Source: G942493275 sp942493275 (GTDB taxonomy: Bacteria; Actinomycetota; Coriobacteriia; Anaerosomatales; PHET01). From it: 64,000 bases of DNA. The notes beneath the pieces were generated by a model. That model was not told the DNA's origin and did no database searches. It worked only from the letters and a program-made list of their open reading frames with translations. A program made the position numbers and the translations under genes. Positions within the stretch are counted from its first letter, which is position 1. Each line of letters starts with the position of its first letter. The stretch spans positions 310,001 through 374,000 of the forward strand of contig OW818687.1 in assembly GCA_942493275.1 (NCBI GenBank). The letters are read 5' to 3'. This document shows positions 1 to 8,030 of this stretch, one piece after another.

Positions 1-835
1 CGGTGATCGCTGCGACCTCATCGGCGACCAGCGCCGCGGTCTCGTAGCGGCTCTTCCCGGCGATGCGGGTGACGTCGTAGACCTCAGAGAGCATGTCCTC
101 GACCTCGGCAGGCAGGGCATTTGTGCCGCCCACGAGATAGACGTCGGTGACGTCGTCCGGGAAAGCGCCCCACTCGTAGCCCCACTCACCAGGGGTGACG
201 AGCACAATAGGCGCGTCGAGCGCACCCGCGAGCCCCGAGGCCGCCAGCGCGTCGGCGTAACCGGTGCCGCTCGCCAGCACGACGGCAGTCGACGTCGTGA
301 ACGTCGAGCGCGTGATGGCTGAGTTCGTGCCCAGTCGGCTCGCGCCCCACAGACGCTCCACCTTGTCGCTCGACTTCTGCCACGTGAGGGTGTACGTGCC
401 GTCAAACGGCTCACCAATGCCATTGTTGACCACCACGTAGTACGTACCGGAGCGTCCCTCCGGCACGGAGTAGCTCAGATACTGCGGGAAGCGCCACACC
501 CAGAAGTCGACGAGCTTCAGGTCGGCCATGAGAATCGGCCGCTGACCGATCTCGCCGCCCTCCTCGTACCACAGCTCCAGGTCGTACGCGCCCGCAGGCT
601 GCATGCCGAGAGAGAGCTGAAGCTCGTCGCCCTCGGCGAGGACGACCGAGTAGACGTCCCATTCGTCGCCATCGGGAAAGCCGGGGTGAAAGTTCAACGT
701 ATCCACCACCGGAGATGCCGGGAGCGGGACACCCGGGAAGTCATCGTCGGCAGCCGCGAACGCGGGCACCGCCGCCAACGTGAGCATGGCCAGGCTGGCC
801 ATGACGAGCACCGACATGCGTCTAAGCACGGACAT
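1..835 (-). CDS. Secreted cell wall-binding repeat 2 protein (3' end beyond window)
   Basis: The reading frame begins at ATG 833-835, preceded on the minus strand by a GGGGG ribosome-binding stretch, and runs off the left edge, so the C-terminus is missing. It opens with a signal peptide (MSVLRRMSVL, hydrophobic core, then PAFAAADD). A beta-rich domain of about 120 residues follows, with DGTYTLTWQ-type strands like bacterial pre-peptidase/PPC modules. Then come cell wall-binding type 2 repeats: RLWGASRLGTNSAI, a VVLASGTGYADALAASGLAG segment, DVYLVGGTNALP and RIAGKSRYETAAL. The protein should be exported and held non-covalently on the wall. It is a paralogue of the gene at 43278-44774. Ligand and function are unknown. 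Confidence 0.85.
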   Translation of the reverse strand, partial: MSVLRRMSVLVMASLAMLTLAAVPAFAAADDDFPGVPLPASPVVDTLNFHPGFPDGDEWDVYSVVLAEGDELQLSLGMQPAGAYDLELWYEEGGEIGQRPILMADLKLVDFWVWRFPQYLSYSVPEGRSGTYYVVVNNGIGEPFDGTYTLTWQKSSDKVERLWGASRLGTNSAITRSTFTTSTAVVLASGTGYADALAASGLAGALDAPIVLVTPGEWGYEWGAFPDDVTDVYLVGGTNALPAEVEDMLSEVYDVTRIAGKSRYETAALVADEVAAIT

Positions 836-921
836 CAAGAAACCCCCATCTCGCAAGTAACATGACGCGAGCGAATGTATCGACAGGCGGCCGATGGGGT
901 CAAGAAATTCTTGCCAGCGCG

Positions 922-1362
922 CTACAGGCAGTTGAGCCGCCACAGCGCTGCGGCGATGATCTCGTCGTGGTCAAACGCGAGGACGGGCAGCTCGTCGACG
1001 AAGTACCATCGAGCATCCGCCGAATCGTCTCCGGCGACCACGAGCGGCTCATCGATGCCGAGATCGGCGAGGTAGGCGGCACTGGCCGTCCAACCGCGAG
1101 GGTCACGACCGGGATCCGCGAACGTCCCCACTGGGGTCATCGGCCCTTCCCAGATGAGCCCCGTCTCCTCGGCGAGTTCCCGGCGCGCGGCCTCGACGGG
1201 GCGTTCGCCCTCGTCCACGAACCCTCCGGGCAGCGCCCACCCGCCCTTGAACGGCTCGGCGCCTCTGCGCACGAGCAGTACCTTGCGGGCCGCCACGGGG
1301 CCGGAGAAGACCACCGTGTCGGTGCAGAGGGCCGGTCTGGGATATGGATACGTGTACTCCAT
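922..1362 (-). CDS. NUDIX hydrolase
   Basis: This 146-residue protein carries a complete Nudix box at about residues 47-69 (G-x5-E-x7-RE-L-x-EE-x-G-L, containing GGFVDEGE and RRELAEETGL). Such enzymes hydrolyse nucleoside diphosphates linked to another moiety, with Mg2+ held by the box glutamates. WALPGG just before the box and the RPALCTDTVVF start resemble ADP-ribose/ADP-sugar pyrophosphatase types, but the substrate cannot be read from sequence. I chose ATG 1362 because family homology begins at MEYTYPYPRP. The frame stays open to an ATG at 1443, whose GGAG lies too close to be a convincing start. Confidence 0.88.
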   Translation of the reverse strand: MEYTYPYPRPALCTDTVVFSGPVAARKVLLVRRGAEPFKGGWALPGGFVDEGERPVEAARRELAEETGLIWEGPMTPVGTFADPGRDPRGWTASAAYLADLGIDEPLVVAGDDSADARWYFVDELPVLAFDHDEIIAAALWRLNCL

Positions 1363-1528
1363 GTGCCAAGTGTAGCCCAGCGCAGGGGGTTCCGTCAGCG
1401 CATGCCGCACGCCAGCAGGCACGAGCTTCCACACCATCTCCACAACGGGTTCATCAGCAGTTCGCAGTCCCGTTCCATACTGGCGATATCAGCCGGAACG
1501 ACCCGACACGGACCAGGAGGTGACCCCG

Positions 1529-1732
1529 ATGACAGGAGTGGTAGTAGCAATCGTCATCATCACCATCCTCGCCGCGTGGATCGCAACACAGCGCAGCGAG
1601 CCGGCGACGATCACCCGCAGCACCCCGATCGCCCCCCTCGACGAGGCCGAGAGGATCCTCGCCCAGCGCTACGCTCGGCGTCAGATCTCAGCCGAGGAGT
1701 ACCAGCGGATGATCACGATTCTGAAGCGATAA
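1529..1732 (+). CDS. Small membrane-anchored SHOCT-domain protein
   Basis: A 67-residue protein with one N-terminal transmembrane helix (residues 3-20, VVVAIVIITILAAWIA) and a C-terminal SHOCT-like helical segment (about 38-66, EAERILAQRYARRQISAEEY). SHOCT is a short C-terminal oligomerisation-type domain common in small bacterial membrane proteins. AGGAGG at 1515-1520 sits eight bases before ATG 1529, so that ATG is preferred over the GTG at 1520, which overlaps the Shine-Dalgarno. It stands alone between the NUDIX gene and a hairpin. No specific role can be assigned. Confidence 0.75.
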   Translation: MTGVVVAIVIITILAAWIATQRSEPATITRSTPIAPLDEAERILAQRYARRQISAEEYQRMITILKR

Positions 1733-1779
1733 CACCAACCGGGGTGCCGCCCTACACCCCTTACCTCCCCTCCTTCCTT

Positions 1780-1817
1780 GCGGAACGACCCGGTCTGCCC
1801 AGGCCGGGTCGTTCCGC
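1780..1817 (+). terminator. Strong hairpin after the SHOCT gene
   Basis: A perfect 14-bp inverted repeat (GCGGAACGACCCGG, loop 1794-1803, CCGGGTCGTTCCGC) lies 47 bases after the SHOCT stop. There is no long T tract, so termination is inferred from stem strength and position. Confidence 0.6.
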
Positions 1818-1818
1818 G

Positions 1819-1848
1819 TTCGGACACATAGCCACCGTCGGGTAGAAT
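1819..1848 (+). promoter_or_regulatory. Candidate promoter for the ABC exporter operon
   Basis: TTCGGA (1819-1824), an 18-base spacer and TAGAAT (1843-1848) precede the GTG start at 1901 by about 50 bases. The same TAGAAT -10 hexamer recurs in the groES and guaB3 promoters of this window. The -35 match is weak. Confidence 0.4.
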
Positions 1849-1900
1849 CCCAGCGTCCGATCTCACCGCCTGTCGCCCCGCCTTCGAGAGCCGGCCCCAC

Positions 1901-3688
1901 GTGTCCTCGACGCTCTTCAGAGCCCTGCGCTTCGTCCGCGCCTACTGGGCGTTCGCCCTGCTCGGCGTGGTCTTCGTGCTCGCGTCGACGGCTGCTGACC
2001 TGGCGAGCCCGCAACTCATCAAGCAGCTCATCGACGAGGGCATCACCGCGGGCGACACGGACGTCATCTGGCGCAACTCCATGCTTCTGGTCGCGGTTGC
2101 GGCGGCCGGCGGGCTCGCCACGTTCCTGCAGGGGTACTTCTCGGCCCGCGCGAGTCATGGCGCCGCCTACGACATGCGCAACACGATCTTCGACAAGCTG
2201 CAGCGCCTGAGCTTCGCGTATCACGACAAAGCGCAGGCGGGGCAGCTGATCACCCGCGTGACAAGCGACGTCGACCTCGTCCGCGACTTCGTGGGAGGCG
2301 GGCTCGTCCAGGCGGTCTCTGCGGTGATCCTGCTCATCGGGGCTGTCATCGTGCTGCGGCGCATGGACCCGGCCCTGGCGGCGGTCTCGTTCCTCGTCAT
2401 TCCCGCGACCATCACCATCTTGCTGCTGTTCGTCCGCAAGCTGGGACCCATGTTTCGCGAGTCGCAGGCGCGGCTCGCCGCGCTCAACACCGTGCTTCAG
2501 GAGAACGTTGCCGGCGTGCGAGTCGTCCGCGCGTTCGCACGCGAACCCTTCGAAACCGCGCGCTTCGACACCGCCAATCAGGCGCTTCTCGAGCAGGGTC
2601 TCCAGGTGCGGCATGTGGTGGCCAACGCCTTCCCTCTCCTGTTCAGCGTCGGCACCATCGGAGTCGGAATCGTAGCGTGGATCGGCTCGGCGCAGATTGT
2701 GTCGGGCAACCTCACCGTCGGCGAACTCGTCGCGTTCACCTCGTACCTCTTTCTGCTGCTGCAGCCGCTGTTCGTGCTCGGCTTCGGCGCGCAGCAGATA
2801 GCCCGAGCCAGCGCGAGCTCGGAGCGGCTCTTCGAGATCCTCGATGCCCCGGAAGACGTGTCCGAGAAACCCGGCGCGGTCGCGCTCGGCCGTCTCGAGG
2901 GCCGCGTCGAATTCCGCGACGTACATCTGCGCTACCCCGGCACGGATCGCGAGACGCTCGCGGGCATCAGTCTCACTGTGGAACCCGACACCACGGTGGC
3001 GCTCGTCGGGGCGACGGGCTCGGGCAAGACGACACTCGTGAACCTCGTGCCGCGCTTCTACGACGCTACCGAGGGCGCCGTGTTCGTCGACGGCGTGGAC
3101 GTCCGGGAGACCACACTGCCGTCTCTGCGAGGTCAGATCGGCTTCGTGATGCAGGACTCAGTGCTGTTCAGCGGCAGCGTGCGCGAAAACATCGCTTATG
3201 GTCGCCCCGACGCGACCGACACGGAGATCCGGGCGGCCGCGACCGCTGCCCAGGCCGACGAGTTCATCGTCGCGCTCGCCGACGGCTACAACACGCGCGT
3301 CGGTGAGCGAGGCGTCAAGCTGTCGGGCGGTCAGCGCCAGCGCATTGCTATCGCGCGAGCCCTGCTGATCGACCCGCGCATCCTCGTGATGGACGACTCC
3401 ACGTCCTCGGTCGACTCGGAAACCGAAGCGGCGATTCGCGCCCAGCTCGACGAGCTGATGCGCGGACGCACAACGTTCGTCGTCGCCTCGCGGCTCACCA
3501 CCGCCCGGAAGGCCGACCTGGTGGTCGTGCTCGACGCAGGGCGCATCGCAGACACCGGAACGCACGACGAGCTGCTCGCTCGGAGCTGCCTGTACGCCGA
3601 GATCGCAGCGAGCCAGCTCATCGGAGACGAGGAGATCGTCGGCCCCGGCTTTTGCGGCCTCGACGAGCCGGATGGGGGCGCGGTCTGA
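1901..3688 (+). CDS. ABC exporter half-transporter, degenerate-site subunit
   Basis: A 595-residue exporter half: about six transmembrane helices in residues 15-310, then a nucleotide-binding domain with Walker A (GATGSGKTT, near 371) and an intact signature LSGGQ (474-478). Two catalytic positions are altered. Walker B reads MDDST, so the catalytic Glu is Asp499. The H-loop reads VASRLTT, with Ser530 replacing the switch His. In heterodimeric exporters such as TM287/288 this marks the subunit contributing Walker motifs to the non-hydrolytic site. The start is a GTG with a weak ribosome-binding site. The TGA stop overlaps the next gene's ATG, so the two halves are translationally coupled. Substrate unknown. 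Confidence 0.93.
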   Translation: MSSTLFRALRFVRAYWAFALLGVVFVLASTAADLASPQLIKQLIDEGITAGDTDVIWRNSMLLVAVAAAGGLATFLQGYFSARASHGAAYDMRNTIFDKLQRLSFAYHDKAQAGQLITRVTSDVDLVRDFVGGGLVQAVSAVILLIGAVIVLRRMDPALAAVSFLVIPATITILLLFVRKLGPMFRESQARLAALNTVLQENVAGVRVVRAFAREPFETARFDTANQALLEQGLQVRHVVANAFPLLFSVGTIGVGIVAWIGSAQIVSGNLTVGELVAFTSYLFLLLQPLFVLGFGAQQIARASASSERLFEILDAPEDVSEKPGAVALGRLEGRVEFRDVHLRYPGTDRETLAGISLTVEPDTTVALVGATGSGKTTLVNLVPRFYDATEGAVFVDGVDVRETTLPSLRGQIGFVMQDSVLFSGSVRENIAYGRPDATDTEIRAAATAAQADEFIVALADGYNTRVGERGVKLSGGQRQRIAIARALLIDPRILVMDDSTSSVDSETEAAIRAQLDELMRGRTTFVVASRLTTARKADLVVVLDAGRIADTGTHDELLARSCLYAEIAASQLIGDEEIVGPGFCGLDEPDGGAV

Positions 3689-5481
3689 TGGCCGGACCCA
3701 GCGCCTCCCTCAGATCCCTCGCCAAGCAGGATCGCCCGACGTCTTCGCGTGACGTAGGACTCAGGCTCATCGCCTACCTCGCGCCCTTCAGGCGAAGCGT
3801 GGCGTACGGCATGTTCTGGCTGCTGCTGTCCTCGGCCGCAAGTGCGGTCACCCCGGCGCTCACCGGACACTTGATCGACGTCGCGGTCGAGGCGTCGACG
3901 TCGCCTGCGGGCGTAGAGGTACTGACGATCCCGGGACTCCTGCTCGTCAGCGCGACGCTCGCCGGCTGGTTCGCACAGCGCATGCAGATCCTGGTGCTCG
4001 GCACCGCCGGACTCTCGGCCCTGTTCGAGGTTCGCAAAGAGGTCTTCGCCAAGATCGCGGCGCTCGACGTCGGCTACTTCGAGGCGGTTGAGTCCGGCGA
4101 CCTGATGAGCCGGCTGATCAACGACATCGAGCAGGTCAACTCGTTCCTGTCCCAGGGACTCCGGCGCCTGATCTCGTCCTCGTTTGCGCTGGTGGCGACG
4201 CTCGGCGCGATGCTGCTCGTGGACTGGCGCCTCGCGCTCGCCACCCTGACGGTCGTACCGGTGATGCTCGGTGTCACGCGGCTGTTCGGCCTCATCGCGC
4301 GCAAGGCGTTCCAGCGGCGCCAGGAGGCCATCGGCGACGTCTCGGCAACCCTCGCCGAAGAACTCGGCGGCATCAAGGTCGCCCAGGCGTTCAACCGCAC
4401 GGATCGCAACCGTACCGAGTTCGCGTCACGCAACGCCCAGAACCGGGACGCCAACATCAACGCGGCCTCGGTCTCCTCGGCGTTCTCTCCCACTCTGGCT
4501 GTCATCTCGACGGCGGCCACGGCGCTCGTCGCCGGCCTGGGCGGCTGGAGCGCGGCGCAGGGTGTCATCACGATCGGCGTGGTGGTCGCGTTCCTCAACT
4601 ACGCACGGCAGTTCTTCAACGCCATCACGCAGCTCTCGTCGCTGTACTCCGAGACCCAGTCCGCCCTGGCCGGCGGCGAGCGGGTGTTCCAGCTTCTAGA
4701 CACCCCGATCACCGTGGCCGAGGACGCCGATGCAGTCGCGGTCCCGGAACTCGCAGGCCGGGTCGAGTTTCGCGGCGTGCGATTTGGCTACAGCACCGGC
4801 GGCGAGGTGCTCTCCGGCATCGACCTGATGATCGAACCCGGCGAGAGCGTCGCGATCGTTGGCCCCACCGGCGCCGGAAAGACGACGCTCGTGAACCTGG
4901 TGCCGCGGTTCTACGACCCCACCCACGGCACGGTGCTCATTGACGGACGGGATGTTCGCGAACTCGCACTGCCTTCTCTGAGGTCACACTTCGGCATCGT
5001 GCTGCAGGAGCCGTTCCTGTTCTCCGGAACCATCGCCGATAACATCCGCTACGGCCGCCTCGACGCGACGGATGCCCAAGTCGCCGACGCGGTCCGCATC
5101 GCCGGAGCCGACGAGTTCATCGCCGGCCTGCCCGACGGCCTCGACACCCAGGTGGGCGAGCGCGGCCAGACGCTGTCGACGGGCCAGCGCCAGTTGATCG
5201 CATTCGCCAGGGCCGTCGTCAGCGATCCTCGAATCCTCGTCTTAGACGAGGCGACGTCGTCGGTCGACACGCGCACCGAGATGCTCATCCAAAAGGGACT
5301 CGAGGGCATCCTCGCCGGCCGGACATCGCTGATCATCGCGCACCGGCTCTCGACCGTCCGCGACGCGGACAGGGTGGTCGTCATGGACGGCGGCGTCGTC
5401 GTCGAAGAGGGTCCCTACCGCGAGCTCTTGCGCGCCGACGGGCCGTTCGCGCGCCTCCATCGCGCCCAGTTCGGCGAGTAG
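3688..5481 (+). CDS. ABC exporter half-transporter, catalytic subunit
   Basis: A 597-residue partner half-transporter starting at ATG 3688, one base inside the preceding stop. The membrane domain spans about residues 25-330. The nucleotide-binding domain has Walker A (GPTGAGKTT, near 392), Walker B LDEAT with catalytic Glu521, and an H-loop histidine His552 (IIAHRLST). Its signature is LSTGQ (from 496), not LSGGQ. Pairing this Walker B/H-loop with the partner's canonical LSGGQ would make the hydrolytic site. The reciprocal pairing would make the degenerate one. Likely substrates of this family are lipids, peptides or drugs; the PadR gene downstream would suit a drug or peptide exporter, but that is inference. 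Confidence 0.93.
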   Translation: MAGPSASLRSLAKQDRPTSSRDVGLRLIAYLAPFRRSVAYGMFWLLLSSAASAVTPALTGHLIDVAVEASTSPAGVEVLTIPGLLLVSATLAGWFAQRMQILVLGTAGLSALFEVRKEVFAKIAALDVGYFEAVESGDLMSRLINDIEQVNSFLSQGLRRLISSSFALVATLGAMLLVDWRLALATLTVVPVMLGVTRLFGLIARKAFQRRQEAIGDVSATLAEELGGIKVAQAFNRTDRNRTEFASRNAQNRDANINAASVSSAFSPTLAVISTAATALVAGLGGWSAAQGVITIGVVVAFLNYARQFFNAITQLSSLYSETQSALAGGERVFQLLDTPITVAEDADAVAVPELAGRVEFRGVRFGYSTGGEVLSGIDLMIEPGESVAIVGPTGAGKTTLVNLVPRFYDPTHGTVLIDGRDVRELALPSLRSHFGIVLQEPFLFSGTIADNIRYGRLDATDAQVADAVRIAGADEFIAGLPDGLDTQVGERGQTLSTGQRQLIAFARAVVSDPRILVLDEATSSVDTRTEMLIQKGLEGILAGRTSLIIAHRLSTVRDADRVVVMDGGVVVEEGPYRELLRADGPFARLHRAQFGE

Positions 5482-5616
5482 AGCGGACGCTGACCGCCAC
5501 TCCCCGGGCGCGACATCCAGTGACTGGTCACACGTAGGGGCCTCAAGGCTCAGTTGACCCTGCCGTTGGGTCATTTACCTGCTGTAACTCCGTAACCCTC
5601 AATCATTGGTTTACTA

Positions 5617-5662
5617 TTGCCACATGATATATGTTAGGTCTATTATGTGTTTGCACATATAT
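5617..5662 (+). promoter_or_regulatory. Promoter with overlapping palindromic operator of the PadR gene
   Basis: TTGCCA (5617-5622), 18 bases, then TATTAT (5641-5646) make a good promoter. A perfect palindrome TATGTG-TTTG-CACATA (5644-5659) overlaps the -10 and start site. A wider repeat, ATATATGT (5627-5634) with ACATATAT (5655-5662), brackets it. PadR proteins bind ATGT/ACAT palindromes, so autorepression is likely. The AT-rich block stands out in high-GC surroundings. Confidence 0.65.
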
Positions 5663-5683
5663 CACCTGAGGGGGACGTCGAGC

Positions 5684-6286
5684 GTGTCACTGGACCACGC
5701 CATACTGGGATTCCTGAGCGAGCGACCGAGGTCGGGCTACGACCTGAAGACCCGCTGCTTCGAAGGGGTCGTCCGCGCCTTCTGGGGAGCCGATCAGGCC
5801 CAGATCTATCGGACGCTCGACCGGCTCCAGCAGTCTCGGCAGGTCCGCTCGACGCGTCGCAAGCAGGCCGGCCGTCCGGACCGTCGGATCTACGAGATCA
5901 CTCAGCTCGGGCAAGAGTCGCTCGACTCGTGGCTTGCCGACGCGGCCCCGCTCCCCGCCCTCCGCGACCCATTCCTGGTGCAGTTGTACTTCGGGGCATC
6001 GCTGTCGGATGACTCGGTTCTCGAGGTCCTCTCGGCGCGTCGTGAAGCTCACCAACGGAGTCTTGAGGACCTACGGGAGCGAGCGGCCGCACTCTCCCAC
6101 GAGCACCACCTGCCGCCACGGACCATGGTGCTCAGGCAGACGGCACTCGAGGGCGCGATGGCCAGGGAACGCGCATCCATCGACTGGCTGGACGATTCGA
6201 TGGATGCGGTGCGCGCGGGAGCCCTTCCGGGCTCATCTGATGAAGGAATCGGTCAACGGCACCTGTTCGGCAGCGCGCCGGCGTAG
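5684..6286 (+). CDS. PadR family transcriptional regulator
   Basis: A 200-residue winged-helix regulator. The N-terminal PadR domain (VSLDHAILGFLSERPRSGYD, then AQIYRTLDRLQQ, RPDRRIYEITQLGQESL) is followed by a helical C-terminal dimerisation region of the Vir/PadR-C type. The start is GTG 5684, nine bases after GAGGGGG; the upstream extension of the open frame lies in the promoter and is not coding. A perfect ATGT/ACAT palindrome sits over its own -10 box. PadR repressors often respond to phenolics or drugs and control exporters or detoxification genes. Candidate targets here are the flavoprotein and hydrolase just downstream and the ABC exporter upstream. Confidence 0.9.
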   Translation: MSLDHAILGFLSERPRSGYDLKTRCFEGVVRAFWGADQAQIYRTLDRLQQSRQVRSTRRKQAGRPDRRIYEITQLGQESLDSWLADAAPLPALRDPFLVQLYFGASLSDDSVLEVLSARREAHQRSLEDLRERAAALSHEHHLPPRTMVLRQTALEGAMARERASIDWLDDSMDAVRAGALPGSSDEGIGQRHLFGSAPA

Positions 6287-6319
6287 AATGAAGCCGGCCC
6301 GACGAGAGGGGTTGGGTTT

Positions 6320-6931
6320 TTGAGGATCATCGCCATCGACGCGAGCCGGGGACGCGGAGTGGTGGGTCGTTCGGTCGAAGTGGCCGCACGTGCAGCAGAG
6401 GCTGCGGGCGCAACGGTCGAGCGGGTACACCTCAGTGACCTCGACATCCGGTACTGCACGGGCTGCCGGATGTGTCGCCTCACCGGCTCATGCAAGATCG
6501 ACGACGACCTGCCTGCTCTCGCCGAGCACATCGCCGAGAGTGATGGGGTCATCTTCGGAGTCCCCTCCTACTTCAGACGCGCTGACCGCGCACTCCAGGC
6601 CGTACTCGACCGCCTGTCAGGCTACTTCGCCAGCGACGGGCAGCTCAGGCTGCCGGGCTTCTCGGAGGCCGAGATTCCTCGCACCGTCGAAGCGCGGGCG
6701 GTGAAGCGGGCGGTCATCATCACGGCGTGCAGCGCACCCGAGCCACTTGCCACGTTCTTCGGCTACAACAGCGGTCCCATCCGCGAGCTGAGGCAGTCGC
6801 TCGGTTCGGGAGGTATACGAACGGTGGGGTCGCTCGCGGTCTCGGGCACCTGGTCACGCCGACCGGCGTTCGATGAGTGGGAGCAGGACAAAGCCTCGTC
6901 TCTGGGAAGGGTCCTCGCTGGGAAGATATAG
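6320..6931 (+). CDS. Iron-sulfur flavoprotein (flavodoxin-fold NADPH/FMN reductase family)
   Basis: A 203-residue flavodoxin-like protein. It starts MRIIAIDASRGRG, where the phosphate loop of FMN is expected, and carries a compact Cys motif Cys46-x2-Cys49-x2-Cys52-x5-Cys58. That C-x2-C-x2-C-x4-7-C spacing is the [4Fe-4S] signature of archaeal/anaerobe iron-sulfur flavoproteins (Isf). GVPSYFRRADRALQAVLDR matches the FMN-reductase fold. The start is TTG 6320, eight bases after GAGAGGGG. Isf-type proteins move electrons from ferredoxin and are linked to oxidative-stress defence in anaerobes. The gene lies 33 bases after padR and 3 bases before the hydrolase, so the three are probably co-transcribed. 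Confidence 0.85.
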   Translation: MRIIAIDASRGRGVVGRSVEVAARAAEAAGATVERVHLSDLDIRYCTGCRMCRLTGSCKIDDDLPALAEHIAESDGVIFGVPSYFRRADRALQAVLDRLSGYFASDGQLRLPGFSEAEIPRTVEARAVKRAVIITACSAPEPLATFFGYNSGPIRELRQSLGSGGIRTVGSLAVSGTWSRRPAFDEWEQDKASSLGRVLAGKI

Positions 6932-6934
6932 CGT

Positions 6935-7999
6935 GTGACCACGCCCGATATCACTCCAGCCCGTCCCGCCGATCGGCGTCTGCTCAGGTGGCTCCTGCTC
7001 GCGTTCGCCACCGTGGTCGCCCTCGTCGCGATCGTGCCTCTCGTCATCCCCATCTCCCCTGCCGGCGAGGGGCTCGAGCCTCGCGCCCTCGCAGACCCCG
7101 ACAGCCAGTTCGCCGATACCGAAGGCGTCACGCTCCATTACAAGGAGTGGGGTTCCGAGGAAGCGTCCCACACGGTGGTGCTCCTGCACGGCTTCGGTGC
7201 GAGCACGTTCTCCTGGAGCGGGGTGGGCCCTGCGCTCGCCGCCCGTGGCTACCGGGTCATCGCCATCGATCGCACCGGATTCGGGCTCACACAACGCCCT
7301 GTGCCGCCCTTTGGCGGCTGGAGCGGGGGTTCGCCCTACTCGTTCGCGGCACAGGCGGACCAAGCGTCCACCCTGCTGACCCGCCTCGGGGTGAAGCGAG
7401 CGACCGTCGTCGGTCACTCACAGGGGGCAGGCACGGCCGTGCTGGTCGCAGCACGACATCCCGACCAGGTCGACGGGCTTGTCCTCACCGCGCCCGCGGT
7501 CGAGGTCGCCTCTCTCAACGGCGTGATGCGGGCACTGCTCGCCACACCTCAGGCGCGGCGCATCGGCCCGCTTGCGGTGCGCCGCATCGCCAGACCTGCG
7601 TCCGACGATTTGATCCGCGATGCGTACTCTGACCCTGCACACGTGACCCCAGAGGTCATCGAGGGCTACCGAAAGCCGCTTCGCGCGAGAGACTGGGACC
7701 TGGGCCTGTGGGAGCAGACGATCGCGTACCAGCCGGACCATCCGGCGAACCGCCTCGAGAAGGTGCGCGACAACGGGCTGCCCGTGCTTGTCGTGCTGCC
7801 ACTTGATGACCGGTTAGTGCAGGTCGATCGCCAACTGACAACCGCAGAAGCGCTCGGCGCACAGGAGCAGCACGTTGCCGGCGGCGGCCACGTCTTTCAC
7901 GAGGAGTACCCGGAGAGGTTCACCGAGATGGTGGTGCGATTCCTCGAAGGCAGCGTATACCCGACCACCGGTTCTGAACCATGCGACGAGAGCGGTTGA
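6935..7999 (+). CDS. Alpha/beta hydrolase, membrane-anchored or secreted
   Basis: A 354-residue alpha/beta-hydrolase with an N-terminal membrane anchor (about residues 18-40), so the catalytic domain faces outward. Visible elements are the oxyanion loop HGFG (85-88), the nucleophile elbow GHSQGAG with Ser162, an Asp in the LPLDDRLV strand, and the catalytic His near 319 (GGGHVFHEE). The family includes esterases, lipases and haloalkane dehalogenases; the substrate cannot be told. It begins at GTG 6935, three bases after the flavoprotein stop, and shares that operon. Confidence 0.88.
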   Translation: MTTPDITPARPADRRLLRWLLLAFATVVALVAIVPLVIPISPAGEGLEPRALADPDSQFADTEGVTLHYKEWGSEEASHTVVLLHGFGASTFSWSGVGPALAARGYRVIAIDRTGFGLTQRPVPPFGGWSGGSPYSFAAQADQASTLLTRLGVKRATVVGHSQGAGTAVLVAARHPDQVDGLVLTAPAVEVASLNGVMRALLATPQARRIGPLAVRRIARPASDDLIRDAYSDPAHVTPEVIEGYRKPLRARDWDLGLWEQTIAYQPDHPANRLEKVRDNGLPVLVVLPLDDRLVQVDRQLTTAEALGAQEQHVAGGGHVFHEEYPERFTEMVVRFLEGSVYPTTGSEPCDESG

Positions 8000-8030
8000 A
8001 GCTAGCGACCGTGTCGCCCGTGCCCGGCGA

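Noticed and set aside
1688..2926. 412-codon open frame opposite the ABC exporter
   Set aside because: Composition reads as antisense of a high-GC gene (Arg/Asp/Glu-rich), with no motif and no ribosome-binding site; the plus-strand exporter is unmistakable.
5520..5531. GTGAC-TG-GTCAC palindrome after the ABC exporter
   Set aside because: Short and isolated; too weak to call a terminator or operator.
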